From NCBI RefSeq assembly GCF_017810075.1, contig NZ_JADNYK010000003.1, forward strand, positions 620,001 through 684,000: a stretch of 64,000 nt of DNA. The letters run 5' to 3'. The notes beneath the pieces are model-generated. The model saw nothing but the letters and a program-made list of their open reading frames with translations, did not search any database and had not been told where the DNA came from. This DNA is from Pseudozobellia sp. WGM2 (GTDB taxonomy: Bacteria > Bacteroidota > Bacteroidia > Flavobacteriales > Flavobacteriaceae). The translations under genes were made by a program, and so were the position numbers. Positions 1 to 8,861 of this stretch are shown here, one piece after another (the first letter of the stretch is position 1; each line of letters begins with the position of its first letter).

Positions 1-272
1 CTGACCATCTAGTTCAGGTATCATTTGAGAATAACCAATCAGGACTCAAATTGAAAAATAACGGACCGCTAAGAACATTTGAACTATCATCCGATGGCAT
101 CAACTTCTTTAAAGCTAATGCCGAAATCATAGGTAAAGATGTTGTGGTAAAGAGTAGCAAGGTGTCAACACCCATTGCCATTCGCTACGCATGGTCAAAC
201 AACCCCGCAAAGGCAAATCTTTTTTCAAAAAATGGCCTCCCGGTTTCTCCTTTTGAATTTAGAAAAGAGTAG
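1..272 (+). CDS. Sialate O-acetylesterase-like protein, C-terminal fragment
   Basis: The reading frame is open from the left edge (base 3 onward), so this is the 3' end of a gene that starts outside the window. About 90 residues are visible. They end in a block reading IRYAWSNNP, then NLFSKNGLPVSPF, which is the typical C-terminal signature of SGNH-type sialate-O-acetylesterase-family proteins (SASA domain), usually 450-650 residues long. In pectin loci such enzymes remove O-acetyl groups from polysaccharide or oligosaccharide, probably in the periplasm. The catalytic residues lie upstream and cannot be checked. The TAG stop is at 270-272, and the next gene converges on it after 8 bases. The family call is fairly firm; the substrate is inferred from context only. 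Confidence 0.8.
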   Translation, partial: DHLVQVSFENNQSGLKLKNNGPLRTFELSSDGINFFKANAEIIGKDVVVKSSKVSTPIAIRYAWSNNPAKANLFSKNGLPVSPFEFRKE

Positions 273-280
273 TCGAAGAT

Positions 281-1054
281 TTAGTTCCACTTAAAGGCAA
301 AATAGCGGCAAGAACCTTCTCCTAAATTTTTGATACCGTGCATAGAACCAGATTTGGCCAGATAGAAATCTCCAGGACCTGCCTGATAGGTTTTGCCTGC
401 TATGGTCATTTCTGTATTCCCGGCCATCATCAAAATTATTTCAGTTTCTATATGCTTGTGGGGTTCGTGGCTCGGCCCTAATTTATCCAATTGGGTCACA
501 TGCATTTCGTAGCGCTCGCACATGGCTGTTTCCCTATCAAAATAGGGCACCCCTCCACCTCTAGAACTTGGCATGTATGTTAAAGAATCAGCATTAATCA
601 TTAATGACCCTCCGGCTTTGGAACCTCTTTCGATATTCATGGGCTTTTTTGACCGATAGCGGATGACGTAATAGGTCAGATTGGTGTCACCTATGTTTTC
701 CATCTGATGCATTTGTTGGGGCATAAGAAGAACTACTCCCTCCGGACCGAGAACTGTACTCTTACCCTCAATCGTAATCTTCATAGTACCTTCTCTTACA
801 ATTATACATTCTTCAATATCTTTATTGGCATGAGCCGGACCAGGAGTTGCGCCAGGCATTTGAGTTGTCGCATGCATTTCAATGTATTCTAAGTGTGGTG
901 AAGAACCTTCCAGAATGCTCCGGCCTTCCTTAAGTTCACTTTTTTTGACCGGAAAATCGTTCCATTTGTAAATTCCCTCTTCAATAGGTTCAAGTTGTGC
1001 ATTTGAATAGATGGCAAATAAGAAAATGAAACTGGAAATTGTGGTTTTCATCAT
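281..1054 (-). CDS. Secreted double-cupin protein
   Basis: A 257-residue protein with an N-terminal signal peptide (hydrophobic stretch to about residue 19, ending SNAQ) and two cupin folds. The first spans about residues 55-130 and carries GPAHANKDIEE followed by a late MHQ. The second spans about residues 185-255 and carries EPHKHIETEI with a later SMHG. The His/Glu pattern suggests a metal site in each cupin. Small cupins of the KdgF type speed the linearisation of unsaturated uronates from pectin, and a role on pectin-derived sugars is plausible here beside a polygalacturonase. KdgF itself is a single cupin and usually cytoplasmic, so the function is inferred. It is transcribed divergently from the GH28 gene. 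Either of two adjacent Met codons (1054 or 1051) could be the start. Confidence 0.8.
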   Translation of the reverse strand: MMKTTISSFIFLFAIYSNAQLEPIEEGIYKWNDFPVKKSELKEGRSILEGSSPHLEYIEMHATTQMPGATPGPAHANKDIEECIIVREGTMKITIEGKSTVLGPEGVVLLMPQQMHQMENIGDTNLTYYVIRYRSKKPMNIERGSKAGGSLMINADSLTYMPSSRGGGVPYFDRETAMCERYEMHVTQLDKLGPSHEPHKHIETEIILMMAGNTEMTIAGKTYQAGPGDFYLAKSGSMHGIKNLGEGSCRYFAFKWN

Positions 1055-1248
1055 TAGTGTTTTAAAGTATGGTTGAGGTATTAAACATTGAAATCAGTGT
1101 TCGTAAGCGAACTCAATGAACCACACTAATATAATGAAAAAGAACCAGTTGTGGTGATTTAAAATTGGCATGCCACAATATTTCGAGGCGGCAACGCAAC
1201 TATAACAAATTGGTGATATCAATTTATAATTACGAATATATTATGTGG

Positions 1249-1260
1249 TGAATCGATTCT
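1249..1260. promoter_or_regulatory. Possible accessory half-operator upstream of GH28
   Basis: The bases TGAATCGATTCT share the AATCGATT core of the regulon operator and are themselves palindromic (GAATCGATTC). Their core lies 25 bp upstream of the core of the better site at 1273-1286. This could be a second, weaker binding site of the same LacI-type regulator, or chance. Confidence 0.35.
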
Positions 1261-1264
1261 TTTT

Positions 1265-1286
1265 TAAATTTATGCAATCGATTACT
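1265..1286 (+). promoter_or_regulatory. LacI-type operator with adjoining -7 element (GH28-1 promoter)
   Basis: TAAATTTA (1265-1272) resembles the Bacteroidetes -7 element TAnnTTTG with its last base changed. It is followed directly by TGCAATCGATTACT (1273-1286), a near match to the palindrome TGTAATCGATTACA. The polygalacturonase start codon is 12 bases further on. The same geometry recurs upstream of SusC-B, SusC-C and kduI, which is the main support for calling it an operator. Confidence 0.65.
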
Positions 1287-1298
1287 TAAAATCATAAA

Positions 1299-2735
1299 AT
1301 GACATTTAAAATCACTTCGTTTACTAAAACTTTTCTTCCTCTATTCATCTTGAGCCTTGTACTGATAGCATGTAAGGAAGAGAAAAAAACTGAGACAGCA
1401 CAACCGACTGTTTCGCCCTTTGCCCAAGCGGACTCCATTATTAAATCTATAATAGTTCCTACTTTTCAAGACAAGACCTTTGACATCTTAGAATTCGGAG
1501 CTGTCGAAGGTGGCGAGACGAACAATTCAGAAGCTTTTAAAAGTGCAATTCAGGCCTGCAGTGAAGCAGGAGGAGGCAGAGTATTGGTGCCGTCTGGTAA
1601 ATTTCTTACCGGGCCAATTCACCTGAAAAGCAATGTAAACCTTCATCTTGAAGAGGGGGCAGAGGTCTTGTTCTCAAAGAACAAAGCTGATTATCTGCCT
1701 GTGGTACATACCTCATATGAAGGCGTTGAACTTATGAATTATTCGCCATTGATTTATGCCTATAAAGAAAAAAATATTGCCATCACCGGCGAGGGCACTT
1801 TCAACGGACAGGCAGATAAAACAAACTGGTGGCCCTGGTGTGGTGCAGAACGGTACGGACACGAAGAAGGTGAACCGCAACAGCGCGATGAACACAACCT
1901 ACCCAGATTACGTAAAATGAACGAAGATGCCGTACCTTTTTCAGAACGTGTTTTTGGAGAAGGCCATCAACTACGACCATCTTTCTTTCAACCCTTCGAA
2001 TGCGAAAATATACTGGTAAAGGGCATTACTTTTACCGATGCGCCATTTTGGGTAATGCATCCTATAAAATCAATAAATATTACTGTAGATGGTGTGACCG
2101 TAAGCAGCCACGGCCCAAATAATGACGGTTGTGACCCCGAGTACTCTAAAAACGTTCATATTAAAAATTGCGTTTTTGACACGGGCGATGATTGTATCGC
2201 TATAAAATCGGGAAGAAATGATGAAGGAAGAAGAGTCAATATACCTAGTGAGAATATTGTGGTAGAAGACTGTGAAATGAAAGATGGCCATGGCGGTGTG
2301 GTAATGGGTAGTGAGATATCGGCAGGGGTACGTAATGTTTTTGTACGCAACTGTAGAATGGACAGCCCCGAACTTGAACGTGCCATACGTATAAAAACAA
2401 ATACATTGAGGGGTGGTTTTGTAGAGAATGTATATGTAAAAAATATTCAAGTGGGGCAAGTAAAGGAGGCCGTGCTGAAAATCAACACCTATTATGGCAT
2501 TTATGACAAACAAGAGGGAAATCACATCCCCACTATAAAAAACATCTTTTTAGAGGATATTGAAGTTGAAAATGGCGGTAAATACGGAGTGCTAATTCAA
2601 GGTAGGGAAGAGATGCCTGTACAAAATGTAACGCTCAAAAACGTTCATATCAAAGGAGCCGAAACCCCTATGTTGGTAGAGAATTCAGAGCCTATCAACT
2701 TTGAGAACACCACTATTAACGGCGAAAAATATTAG
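1299..2735 (+). CDS. GH28 polygalacturonase lipoprotein
   Basis: A 478-residue right-handed beta-helix glycoside hydrolase of family 28, which hydrolyses alpha-1,4-galacturonosyl bonds in homogalacturonan. The family motifs are all present: NNDGCD (about 274-279), the Asp pair D297/D298 in TGDDCIAIKSG, GHGG with H331, and RIK at 364-366. The N-terminus has a lipobox ending at C25 (VLIAC), so it is probably anchored to a membrane facing the periplasm or cell surface. The length is normal for bacterial GH28. Its promoter carries the regulon operator 12 bases before the start codon, placing it under the LacI-type regulator encoded at 52826-53851. It converges with the DUF5916 gene 17 bases downstream. 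Endo or exo action cannot be decided from sequence alone. Confidence 0.93.
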   Translation: MTFKITSFTKTFLPLFILSLVLIACKEEKKTETAQPTVSPFAQADSIIKSIIVPTFQDKTFDILEFGAVEGGETNNSEAFKSAIQACSEAGGGRVLVPSGKFLTGPIHLKSNVNLHLEEGAEVLFSKNKADYLPVVHTSYEGVELMNYSPLIYAYKEKNIAITGEGTFNGQADKTNWWPWCGAERYGHEEGEPQQRDEHNLPRLRKMNEDAVPFSERVFGEGHQLRPSFFQPFECENILVKGITFTDAPFWVMHPIKSINITVDGVTVSSHGPNNDGCDPEYSKNVHIKNCVFDTGDDCIAIKSGRNDEGRRVNIPSENIVVEDCEMKDGHGGVVMGSEISAGVRNVFVRNCRMDSPELERAIRIKTNTLRGGFVENVYVKNIQVGQVKEAVLKINTYYGIYDKQEGNHIPTIKNIFLEDIEVENGGKYGVLIQGREEMPVQNVTLKNVHIKGAETPMLVENSEPINFENTTINGEKY

Positions 2736-2752
2736 CACGTTCATAATACGAA

Positions 2753-5017
2753 CTATTTGTTGAACCAGTAGGTGAGCTTGGCCACGATGGCCCTGTTTCT
2801 GCTATCAAAATTTCGCATCGGATCGGTAATATAATTATCGGTATAGACCAAAAAGAAATCAGATGCCGGGGCAAAGCGCCATTGCAACCTTGAGTTGATA
2901 TTTAAGTTCTCGAGTCTATTGTTGTATTGCACAAAGGTGGTCCAAAATAATTTCTTACTAAATGTAAAATCCAGTTTTGGGCCCACTAACCAAAGGTCGG
3001 CCGTTTTAAAATCGCCCCCCAGATCAATGTGCGTATAATCGTAATTTAAGGCAATTGAACCATACGGTTGATATCTGTAGGTAAGTTCACCTTGAATACC
3101 CTGACGCTTGCCCCCATAAAACCTGCCCATACTGGGGCTTAGCTTATAATAGAATTTTTTACGGGCGTCAGACTCATATTCAAGAGTTACAATAGTATTC
3201 TCCGGTTCACTACCTGCTGGAAAAAAAGCAGCGCCATTTTGAATTCGGGTCGGATCGAAATCATTGAGCAAGGTGAAATTCTCATATTCTAAATTGAGCA
3301 TAAAGGTATGGTTGTTCTGAAAACTTATTTCATAACCTACCTCTAAACTCGCTTCTTCAAGATCAAAATCTTCAATGATAGGATTATCGTCTTTTCCCAG
3401 CTTATAAATCCATCTAAAATCGCTCATCAAGGTCATTTGGGCAATTTTATCGGTCTTAGGAAAAAATCGTATATCCATTTCAGGGCTAACCAAAAAGAAA
3501 TCTCTTCGGGGAACAAAACCCACCTCGGCATCATAACCATCGCCTACCACCATGGCAGCAAGTTCAGTTCTGAATCGCCTGCGATTATACTCGAGTTGGC
3601 CCATACCGAAATATTTCATCTCTTTATCGTCAGGCGTAAATGAGCGCATATACGAGGCCTTGCCAGTCCAGAAATTATTATCGGTGTAGAGCCTATATTC
3701 TACCCCTGCAATTCTATCATAGGGATCATAGGTCTGACCAAAATTTTTATGACTGAAGCTTTGCTTGTTAATGAAAAGAAAGCCAATATTAGATCTGCTG
3801 AAAACTTGGTGTTCAGCCGCAAGAATCGCATAATTATAACTCGGTAAGTCATTTTCCTTCTGTGATGCGGCCTGCATGGCCAAGAGCCCGATTCTAAAAT
3901 TCTCATTTAATTTCCCGCTCAACCTAGCCCCACCGTAAATCGTGTTCTGTACATTATTTTCCGTTCTTGGATTTCTAGAAATACCTATTTTTCGTGAAAA
4001 GAAAGGTTGTGCCCGGTCAGAACCGAATCCGCCGAACAAATCAGCATTTTCTAAAAAAAATTGTCTTTTCTCCGGAAAAGAAATCTCAAAGCGATCCAAG
4101 TTGTTTACCTGTTCGTCTACTTCTACCTGTGAAAAATCAGGATTTACCGTTAAGTCTAGATTAAGGCTAGAGGAAATACCGATTTTGGCATCACCCCCAA
4201 CATTAAAATCGTACTGATAATTTTGCTGTGAGACATTTTCAAAATCTCGATTGATACCCGTGGTAATATATGGAATTAGTGAAATATTCTTACCCGCATT
4301 GTTCAAGGGCTCATTCCAAATAATTTCAGCAGTATGATTGAGATTCATCAGATTATATTGCCTGGGAATACGCACGAAACATGATATTTCATTGGTCTGA
4401 CTATCATTTCTATAAGCATTAAAGCCCCACTTTTCAGCGCCTTCTTTATATCTAATAGAACTGAAAGGAATGGCCAATTCACATACCCAGTACCCATCGT
4501 ACATTTTTGAATCTCCATACCATTTATTGTCCCAAGACCCATCGAAAGCATCACTGTTCTTGCCCCCGATCGATATCAAGGCCTCTTTCTGTGCCCCTAC
4601 CGGGTTCATGCTAAATTGAAAGGCATTTGTTTGATCGTAATAGGTGTCGAAAATAAAATTGATATTATCGTTTTGGGAAAATTTAAAATCTCGTTTGAGT
4701 GACTCTACCCTAAAGTTATTGCCTGACGTATAGCATTTGGCTGCGATATAAAGATTTTCTTGATCATAACTCAAAAAAACCTCAGTATCGCCTTTGGCCA
4801 AAACACTGTCCGTTGGAAAGTACTGGCTGAAATTGGCGTTCTCTTCGGTCCGTTGCCAAGTTAACTCGTTAAGTATTCCATCTATCACTATGTCATCAAC
4901 GCTTTTTTTTATATGAATTTGAGGCTGTTGTATATTGGTTTCGAAGTGATTGCCATTCTGGGAAAACAACTGCAATGAGACGAGATAACAACACAAGTTC
5001 AATAAAAATAGACGCAT
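2753..5017 (-). CDS. CBM9-like/DUF5916 outer-membrane barrel protein
   Basis: A 754-residue protein with a signal peptide (to about residue 20). Residues 35-220 read like the CBM9/DOMON-type beta-sandwich that precedes DUF5916 (ending in WNEPLNN). A long DUF5916 region follows, rich in alternating aromatic residues and finishing with YWFNK, as expected of an outer-membrane beta-barrel. The conserved FPEKRQFFLENADLF stretch of DUF5916 is present. The biochemical role of the family is not established. It occurs widely in Bacteroidetes and may bind or pass a ligand across the outer membrane. Here it is the last gene of a leftward operon (oxidoreductase, cupin, DUF5916; gaps of 21-30 bases), which suggests a link to sugar uptake. 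Confidence 0.82.
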   Translation of the reverse strand: MRLFLLNLCCYLVSLQLFSQNGNHFETNIQQPQIHIKKSVDDIVIDGILNELTWQRTEENANFSQYFPTDSVLAKGDTEVFLSYDQENLYIAAKCYTSGNNFRVESLKRDFKFSQNDNINFIFDTYYDQTNAFQFSMNPVGAQKEALISIGGKNSDAFDGSWDNKWYGDSKMYDGYWVCELAIPFSSIRYKEGAEKWGFNAYRNDSQTNEISCFVRIPRQYNLMNLNHTAEIIWNEPLNNAGKNISLIPYITTGINRDFENVSQQNYQYDFNVGGDAKIGISSSLNLDLTVNPDFSQVEVDEQVNNLDRFEISFPEKRQFFLENADLFGGFGSDRAQPFFSRKIGISRNPRTENNVQNTIYGGARLSGKLNENFRIGLLAMQAASQKENDLPSYNYAILAAEHQVFSRSNIGFLFINKQSFSHKNFGQTYDPYDRIAGVEYRLYTDNNFWTGKASYMRSFTPDDKEMKYFGMGQLEYNRRRFRTELAAMVVGDGYDAEVGFVPRRDFFLVSPEMDIRFFPKTDKIAQMTLMSDFRWIYKLGKDDNPIIEDFDLEEASLEVGYEISFQNNHTFMLNLEYENFTLLNDFDPTRIQNGAAFFPAGSEPENTIVTLEYESDARKKFYYKLSPSMGRFYGGKRQGIQGELTYRYQPYGSIALNYDYTHIDLGGDFKTADLWLVGPKLDFTFSKKLFWTTFVQYNNRLENLNINSRLQWRFAPASDFFLVYTDNYITDPMRNFDSRNRAIVAKLTYWFNK

Positions 5018-5047
5018 GGCACAAGTTCTTGGTTCTCTTATTATACT

Positions 5048-5626
5048 CTATTTCCAGATTTTTATTAATCCATCTTCAGTACCCAATAAAGGATCCGCAT
5101 CGGGTATAGGCAAGCCGTCAATATTCTCGTCGGCCTTTGGTCTTTCACCCGGCAGGCCTTTGTTTAAATCCCATAATCTACCATCTGGATAGGCCCCGAC
5201 GACACCCAAGTTCTCACCTCCCAAATTTTTATGGCCTACACCGGCAGGAATAATAATAACATCACCCGCTTCTATCTTAATCTTCTCGCCGTCTTCACCA
5301 CCTAAATGAACCAATGCACTACCCGAATAAACCCCTAGAACCTCATGAGATATGCTATGATAATGGTGAAAGGAGTAGATACCATTTCGCCAAGAATTAC
5401 TCCAGTTGTTCTCCAAAAACCTATTTTCCAACCACGAAGCACCACTTCTTCCGGTCTCGGAGAATGCATTTTTATATAGAATCAGTGGATATTTACTGTT
5501 AGGTATTTTACCGTCGTCTTTAAAGTAGAGTTTTTTGGGTACGTTATCCATCGCCAGTATATTTTTTGGAAGAAATAGGGCCAGCCCCACCAGACCTGAA
5601 GTCGTTAGAAATTTCTTGCGGTTCAT
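5048..5626 (-). CDS. Exported single-cupin protein
   Basis: A 192-residue protein with an export signal (MNRKKFLTTSG and a hydrophobic run to about residue 25; only one arginine, so not a clean twin-arginine signal). A single cupin domain spans about residues 85-150, with SFHHYHSISHEVLGVYSG giving several His and a Glu as likely metal ligands and GVGHKNLG giving the late His. Cupins of this kind are often sugar-binding or sugar-isomerising. No specific function can be assigned. It sits between the oxidoreductase gene (21 bases upstream) and the DUF5916 gene (30 bases downstream) in one leftward transcription unit. Confidence 0.78.
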   Translation of the reverse strand: MNRKKFLTTSGLVGLALFLPKNILAMDNVPKKLYFKDDGKIPNSKYPLILYKNAFSETGRSGASWLENRFLENNWSNSWRNGIYSFHHYHSISHEVLGVYSGSALVHLGGEDGEKIKIEAGDVIIIPAGVGHKNLGGENLGVVGAYPDGRLWDLNKGLPGERPKADENIDGLPIPDADPLLGTEDGLIKIWK

Positions 5627-5647
5627 AGAATAGTATTTTATTATCTG

Positions 5648-6847
5648 CTACAGTTTAACAACTCGACCTTCTTCAGCCGATTGGTATGCCGCATATATGA
5701 CATTCACGCAATCTACGGCCAGGTCGATACCTGCTAATGGCTCTCTATCTTCCCTGATAGAGAACACAAAATCTTCAATTTCTTGCGCGAAACCCCTAAA
5801 CCAATCTTCATCACAACTAGGTCGATTCCAACCCGCCTTGGTTTCTAGTTTTTCCGTGAAATACTCATCTCCAAATGTATCAGGGTCTACCGCATAGGTT
5901 TCGATACCATCATTCAATGTCATATTCGCCTTAATTACCCCATCGGTCATAAAGGCGGTAACCCGGGTATTCAGACCACCAAGACCTACATCACTAACCA
6001 ATACCGTGGCTCGAGACCCATCTTCGAATCGAATAATGACATTGGCCCAATCTTCTACATCGACCGGATCTGAACTTATCCACCGATGGGCGTTGGCCTT
6101 TTTAGCACGCTGGGTAGCCTCTGTATGAATTAAATCTGCCGTGTCTGCGAGAACAGATACAGGTCTAATGCCTTCGCCGATTCTTTTTAAACCTTCAAAT
6201 TGTTTTAAATACAAACAGGCACCTACGGAGTGTGCCCCCATACGCAAAAGGGCACCACCGCCCATAGATTTCCATTCTTTAGAGAAAAAAGAGTTAGAGC
6301 CAGAGTGGTTTTCTTCGGCTCGCAATTCTAAAATTGAACCTTTTGATGCCGCTATGAGGCTTTGCATTTTCAGTATCGGAGGAGAATATACCCAGTTTTC
6401 GGCGTAACAAAACTTTACATTATGCTTGAGCACGGCCTCTCGTACCGCTTCTGCATTCTGTTTGGCGCCCTTTCTCATTTTGGCCCGGGCCACATGTAAG
6501 CCGATCGGTTCTTTATCTCCTGGTTCACCAAAATAGCCCGTAAGGGGCTTTTCCATAACAATATGTTTACCTGCTTTGGCCGCTTTAATCGCTATTTCAT
6601 GATGAGATGCCGGTGGAGTACAAATATCTATGATATGAATATCGGACCGAGAAAGCAGCTCATTCAGGTCATCGGTCGCAAAAGAAATATTGTTATCATT
6701 GGCATAGCGTTGGGCACTATCTAAAGTTCGAGCACAAACACCTCTGATTTCAACCAAACCTGAGGGCAGCTTTTGATAATTATCAAAATGCATTCGAGCC
6801 CCATACCTAGAACCCACCATGCCTATACCTAAAGTAGTGTGACTCAT
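5648..6847 (-). CDS. Gfo/Idh/MocA-family NAD(P)-dependent oxidoreductase
   Basis: A 399-residue cytoplasmic dehydrogenase without a signal peptide. The N-terminal Rossmann fold begins GIGMVGSRYGARMH, a glycine-rich dinucleotide-binding motif. The EKPLTG motif (about residue 98), with its catalytic Lys, is characteristic of the Gfo/Idh/MocA family, and a C-terminal alpha/beta substrate domain follows. Members oxidise or reduce sugar hydroxyls. The product could act on a pectin-derived sugar, and D-apiose dehydrogenases described from other bacteria also fall in this family as far as I recall, but nothing in the sequence fixes the substrate. It is the first gene of the unit continuing with the cupin and DUF5916 genes. 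A likely terminator (6993-7023) separates it from SusD-A. Confidence 0.85.
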   Translation of the reverse strand: MSHTTLGIGMVGSRYGARMHFDNYQKLPSGLVEIRGVCARTLDSAQRYANDNNISFATDDLNELLSRSDIHIIDICTPPASHHEIAIKAAKAGKHIVMEKPLTGYFGEPGDKEPIGLHVARAKMRKGAKQNAEAVREAVLKHNVKFCYAENWVYSPPILKMQSLIAASKGSILELRAEENHSGSNSFFSKEWKSMGGGALLRMGAHSVGACLYLKQFEGLKRIGEGIRPVSVLADTADLIHTEATQRAKKANAHRWISSDPVDVEDWANVIIRFEDGSRATVLVSDVGLGGLNTRVTAFMTDGVIKANMTLNDGIETYAVDPDTFGDEYFTEKLETKAGWNRPSCDEDWFRGFAQEIEDFVFSIREDREPLAGIDLAVDCVNVIYAAYQSAEEGRVVKL

Positions 6848-6992
6848 ATTACAAGTATTCAGTTTTTGACAAACCTATTGGTGCGATTAAAAAAATTCAG
6901 AACCATCTGAAAATCAATTTAATATAAAAATAAAGGAAAATTATTGAAGAAAAACGAAAACCTTTTAAATTCATATTTTATGATCTATAAAG

Positions 6993-7023
6993 AAAGGGAA
7001 AACGATTAAATCGCATTCCCTTT
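6993..7023 (-). terminator. Candidate terminator after SusD-A
   Basis: AAAGGGAA (6993-7000) pairs with TTCCCTTT (7016-7023), and the inner bases CGATT/ATCG can extend the stem. On the minus strand it lies 28 bases past the SusD-A stop and runs into a T-rich stretch. The T-run is short, so read-through into the oxidoreductase operon is possible. Confidence 0.5.
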
Positions 7024-7050
7024 ACTACCGAAGCTAACTCAAAAACTATT

Positions 7051-8835
7051 TTAATATCCGGGATTCTGCGATAATTCCGCTTCCGTATTATTCTGTATTT
7101 CAACGTTCGGCACAGGATATAAGTTATTGTGCTCTTGAACTGTCGAACTTGCATAATGATTATATCTTTGGGTTCTATCATATAAAAGACCGAGCCTGTT
7201 CAATGTTAATCTTCTTGGCTCTTCTAAGTATAATTCCCTTAAGCGCTCATCAAGAATGAAATCGATATCGACATCAGAAGCACTTATCTCGGATGCGTTT
7301 GCCCTTCTTCTGATTACATTAATATCATCGGCTGCCAATGCGTTCTGATTTAAGTTCATATAAGCTTCGGCTCTTAACAACAATGTCTCCGGTAACCGCA
7401 CAGCGTAATGATCCGCAAAATATCTTCTGGCATTTCCATTGTTTTTTGGACCAACACCTCCAAAGCTATCGATTAAATCTTTATGCTCTTGTGTTGCCAA
7501 GGCCTCTTGTTCAGGAGTTAAACTGCCATCGGTCAAGTCAGTATCAAAATGATTATTGATCTGCACCAACTTTAAAAATACCGGGTAGATATATCGATTG
7601 GAATCATTTTCAATTGTTGCCGGATTAAGATATGTCTCATAGGCCAGCTTACTATCAGTTCTCAAATCAATTATTTGATTATAGTACACTGACAACGGAT
7701 TATCTACCCACCACTTACGCAGTATATTTGCATCAGAATTTCTGATATCATTTTCAAAATCGTCCGTACCTACATTATTCCATATTCCATGGGTCACATG
7801 TGTAGATGGTCTAAAAAAAGCTTGCCCCCTACCACCGTGATATGTTGATTCATAAATAAATGTTCTTACCCCCAAATTTTCATCTTTGGCAACCCATCTG
7901 TTGTATTCAGGCCCAATCATACGTTCCCAGAAGTTAGCATCGCCAGAGGCACGACCATAACCCCCCAAAGTCTCGTATTCAACTTGGTACAACCAAATAC
8001 CTTCAGTATTGCCAGTAGATCGGTTCTGATTACCAAGTCTGAACAGATCCCAATAGACATCACCCGGCTCATTGGCCCTTGATCCAAAACGATTCTCCAT
8101 CAACGCATAATTACCTCCATCAATTACTTCACTGGCGCTATCTATAGCTTTCTGATAGTCACCGGTTACGATATACAATTCTGCCAGAAAGTGTCGTGCT
8201 ACATCTTTGGTCAACCTACCATCTTCAACATCACCTACATTTGGTAAATCAGCTCTGGCCGCTTCGAAATCGTCAATAATCGCTTGCAAGACATCTGCTT
8301 TAGGCGTTCTAGTAAAGTCTCTTCTTGCCGCCTGATTTTCTTCTAATAATAAAGGAACATCACCGTATAAATAGACCAATGTTCTATATGCCCAGGCCCT
8401 AAAAAAACGTGTTTCGGCCAACAACCTAGTTCTATCTGCGTTACTTTCGAACTCTACCCCTTCGATTCTGCCAATAATCGTATTGGCATTGGAAATCATT
8501 TTGTACGCTTCTTCCCATCGTTGGGCAACATCTGAATTATCAGGCCCGAAATCGGTATATTGTGAATAAATGTTTTGAGTGAAGTCTCTTGCATGCCACC
8601 CGGCATCTGTACCAAACCACACATCCATATCTACAGGAGAGCCATCATTGTTACCAAAATAGCGTCTTGCCTGATTATACAATTGGGCAACGGAAGCTTC
8701 GAAATTTTCGGGAGTTATATATGAGTTATCTACTACAGTGAAATCAATGGGAATTTCTTCTAGAATTTTGTCTTCATCACAACTAAAAACCAAAGTCAAT
8801 AGAAGTGCAAAAAGGGTATTTTTAATAATTTTCAT
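7051..8835 (-). CDS. SusD/RagB-family glycan-binding lipoprotein A
   Basis: A 594-residue surface lipoprotein with a lipobox ending at C19 (LVFSC). The SusD architecture is visible: N-terminal segment with IPIDF, TPR-like helical core with FFRAWAYRTLVYLYGDVPLL (about 145-165), and the C-terminal RagB/SusD block with LRELYLEEPRR and the final NPGY. SusD proteins bind oligosaccharides over the mouth of the partner SusC channel. The SusC-A gene is 26 bases upstream in the same orientation. Unlike pairs B and C, this pair has no AATCGATT operator, and the next gene cluster upstream is the putative apiose operon. A separate ligand is therefore likely, but none can be named from sequence. Confidence 0.93.
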   Translation of the reverse strand: MKIIKNTLFALLLTLVFSCDEDKILEEIPIDFTVVDNSYITPENFEASVAQLYNQARRYFGNNDGSPVDMDVWFGTDAGWHARDFTQNIYSQYTDFGPDNSDVAQRWEEAYKMISNANTIIGRIEGVEFESNADRTRLLAETRFFRAWAYRTLVYLYGDVPLLLEENQAARRDFTRTPKADVLQAIIDDFEAARADLPNVGDVEDGRLTKDVARHFLAELYIVTGDYQKAIDSASEVIDGGNYALMENRFGSRANEPGDVYWDLFRLGNQNRSTGNTEGIWLYQVEYETLGGYGRASGDANFWERMIGPEYNRWVAKDENLGVRTFIYESTYHGGRGQAFFRPSTHVTHGIWNNVGTDDFENDIRNSDANILRKWWVDNPLSVYYNQIIDLRTDSKLAYETYLNPATIENDSNRYIYPVFLKLVQINNHFDTDLTDGSLTPEQEALATQEHKDLIDSFGGVGPKNNGNARRYFADHYAVRLPETLLLRAEAYMNLNQNALAADDINVIRRRANASEISASDVDIDFILDERLRELYLEEPRRLTLNRLGLLYDRTQRYNHYASSTVQEHNNLYPVPNVEIQNNTEAELSQNPGY

Positions 8836-8861
8836 ATTCTATTTCTTTTAAGATTTCTTAA

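Noticed and set aside
2070-2525. 151-codon open frame antisense to the GH28 gene
   Set aside because: It lies wholly inside a strongly supported GH28 gene, has no family features and shows biased composition typical of a shadow frame.
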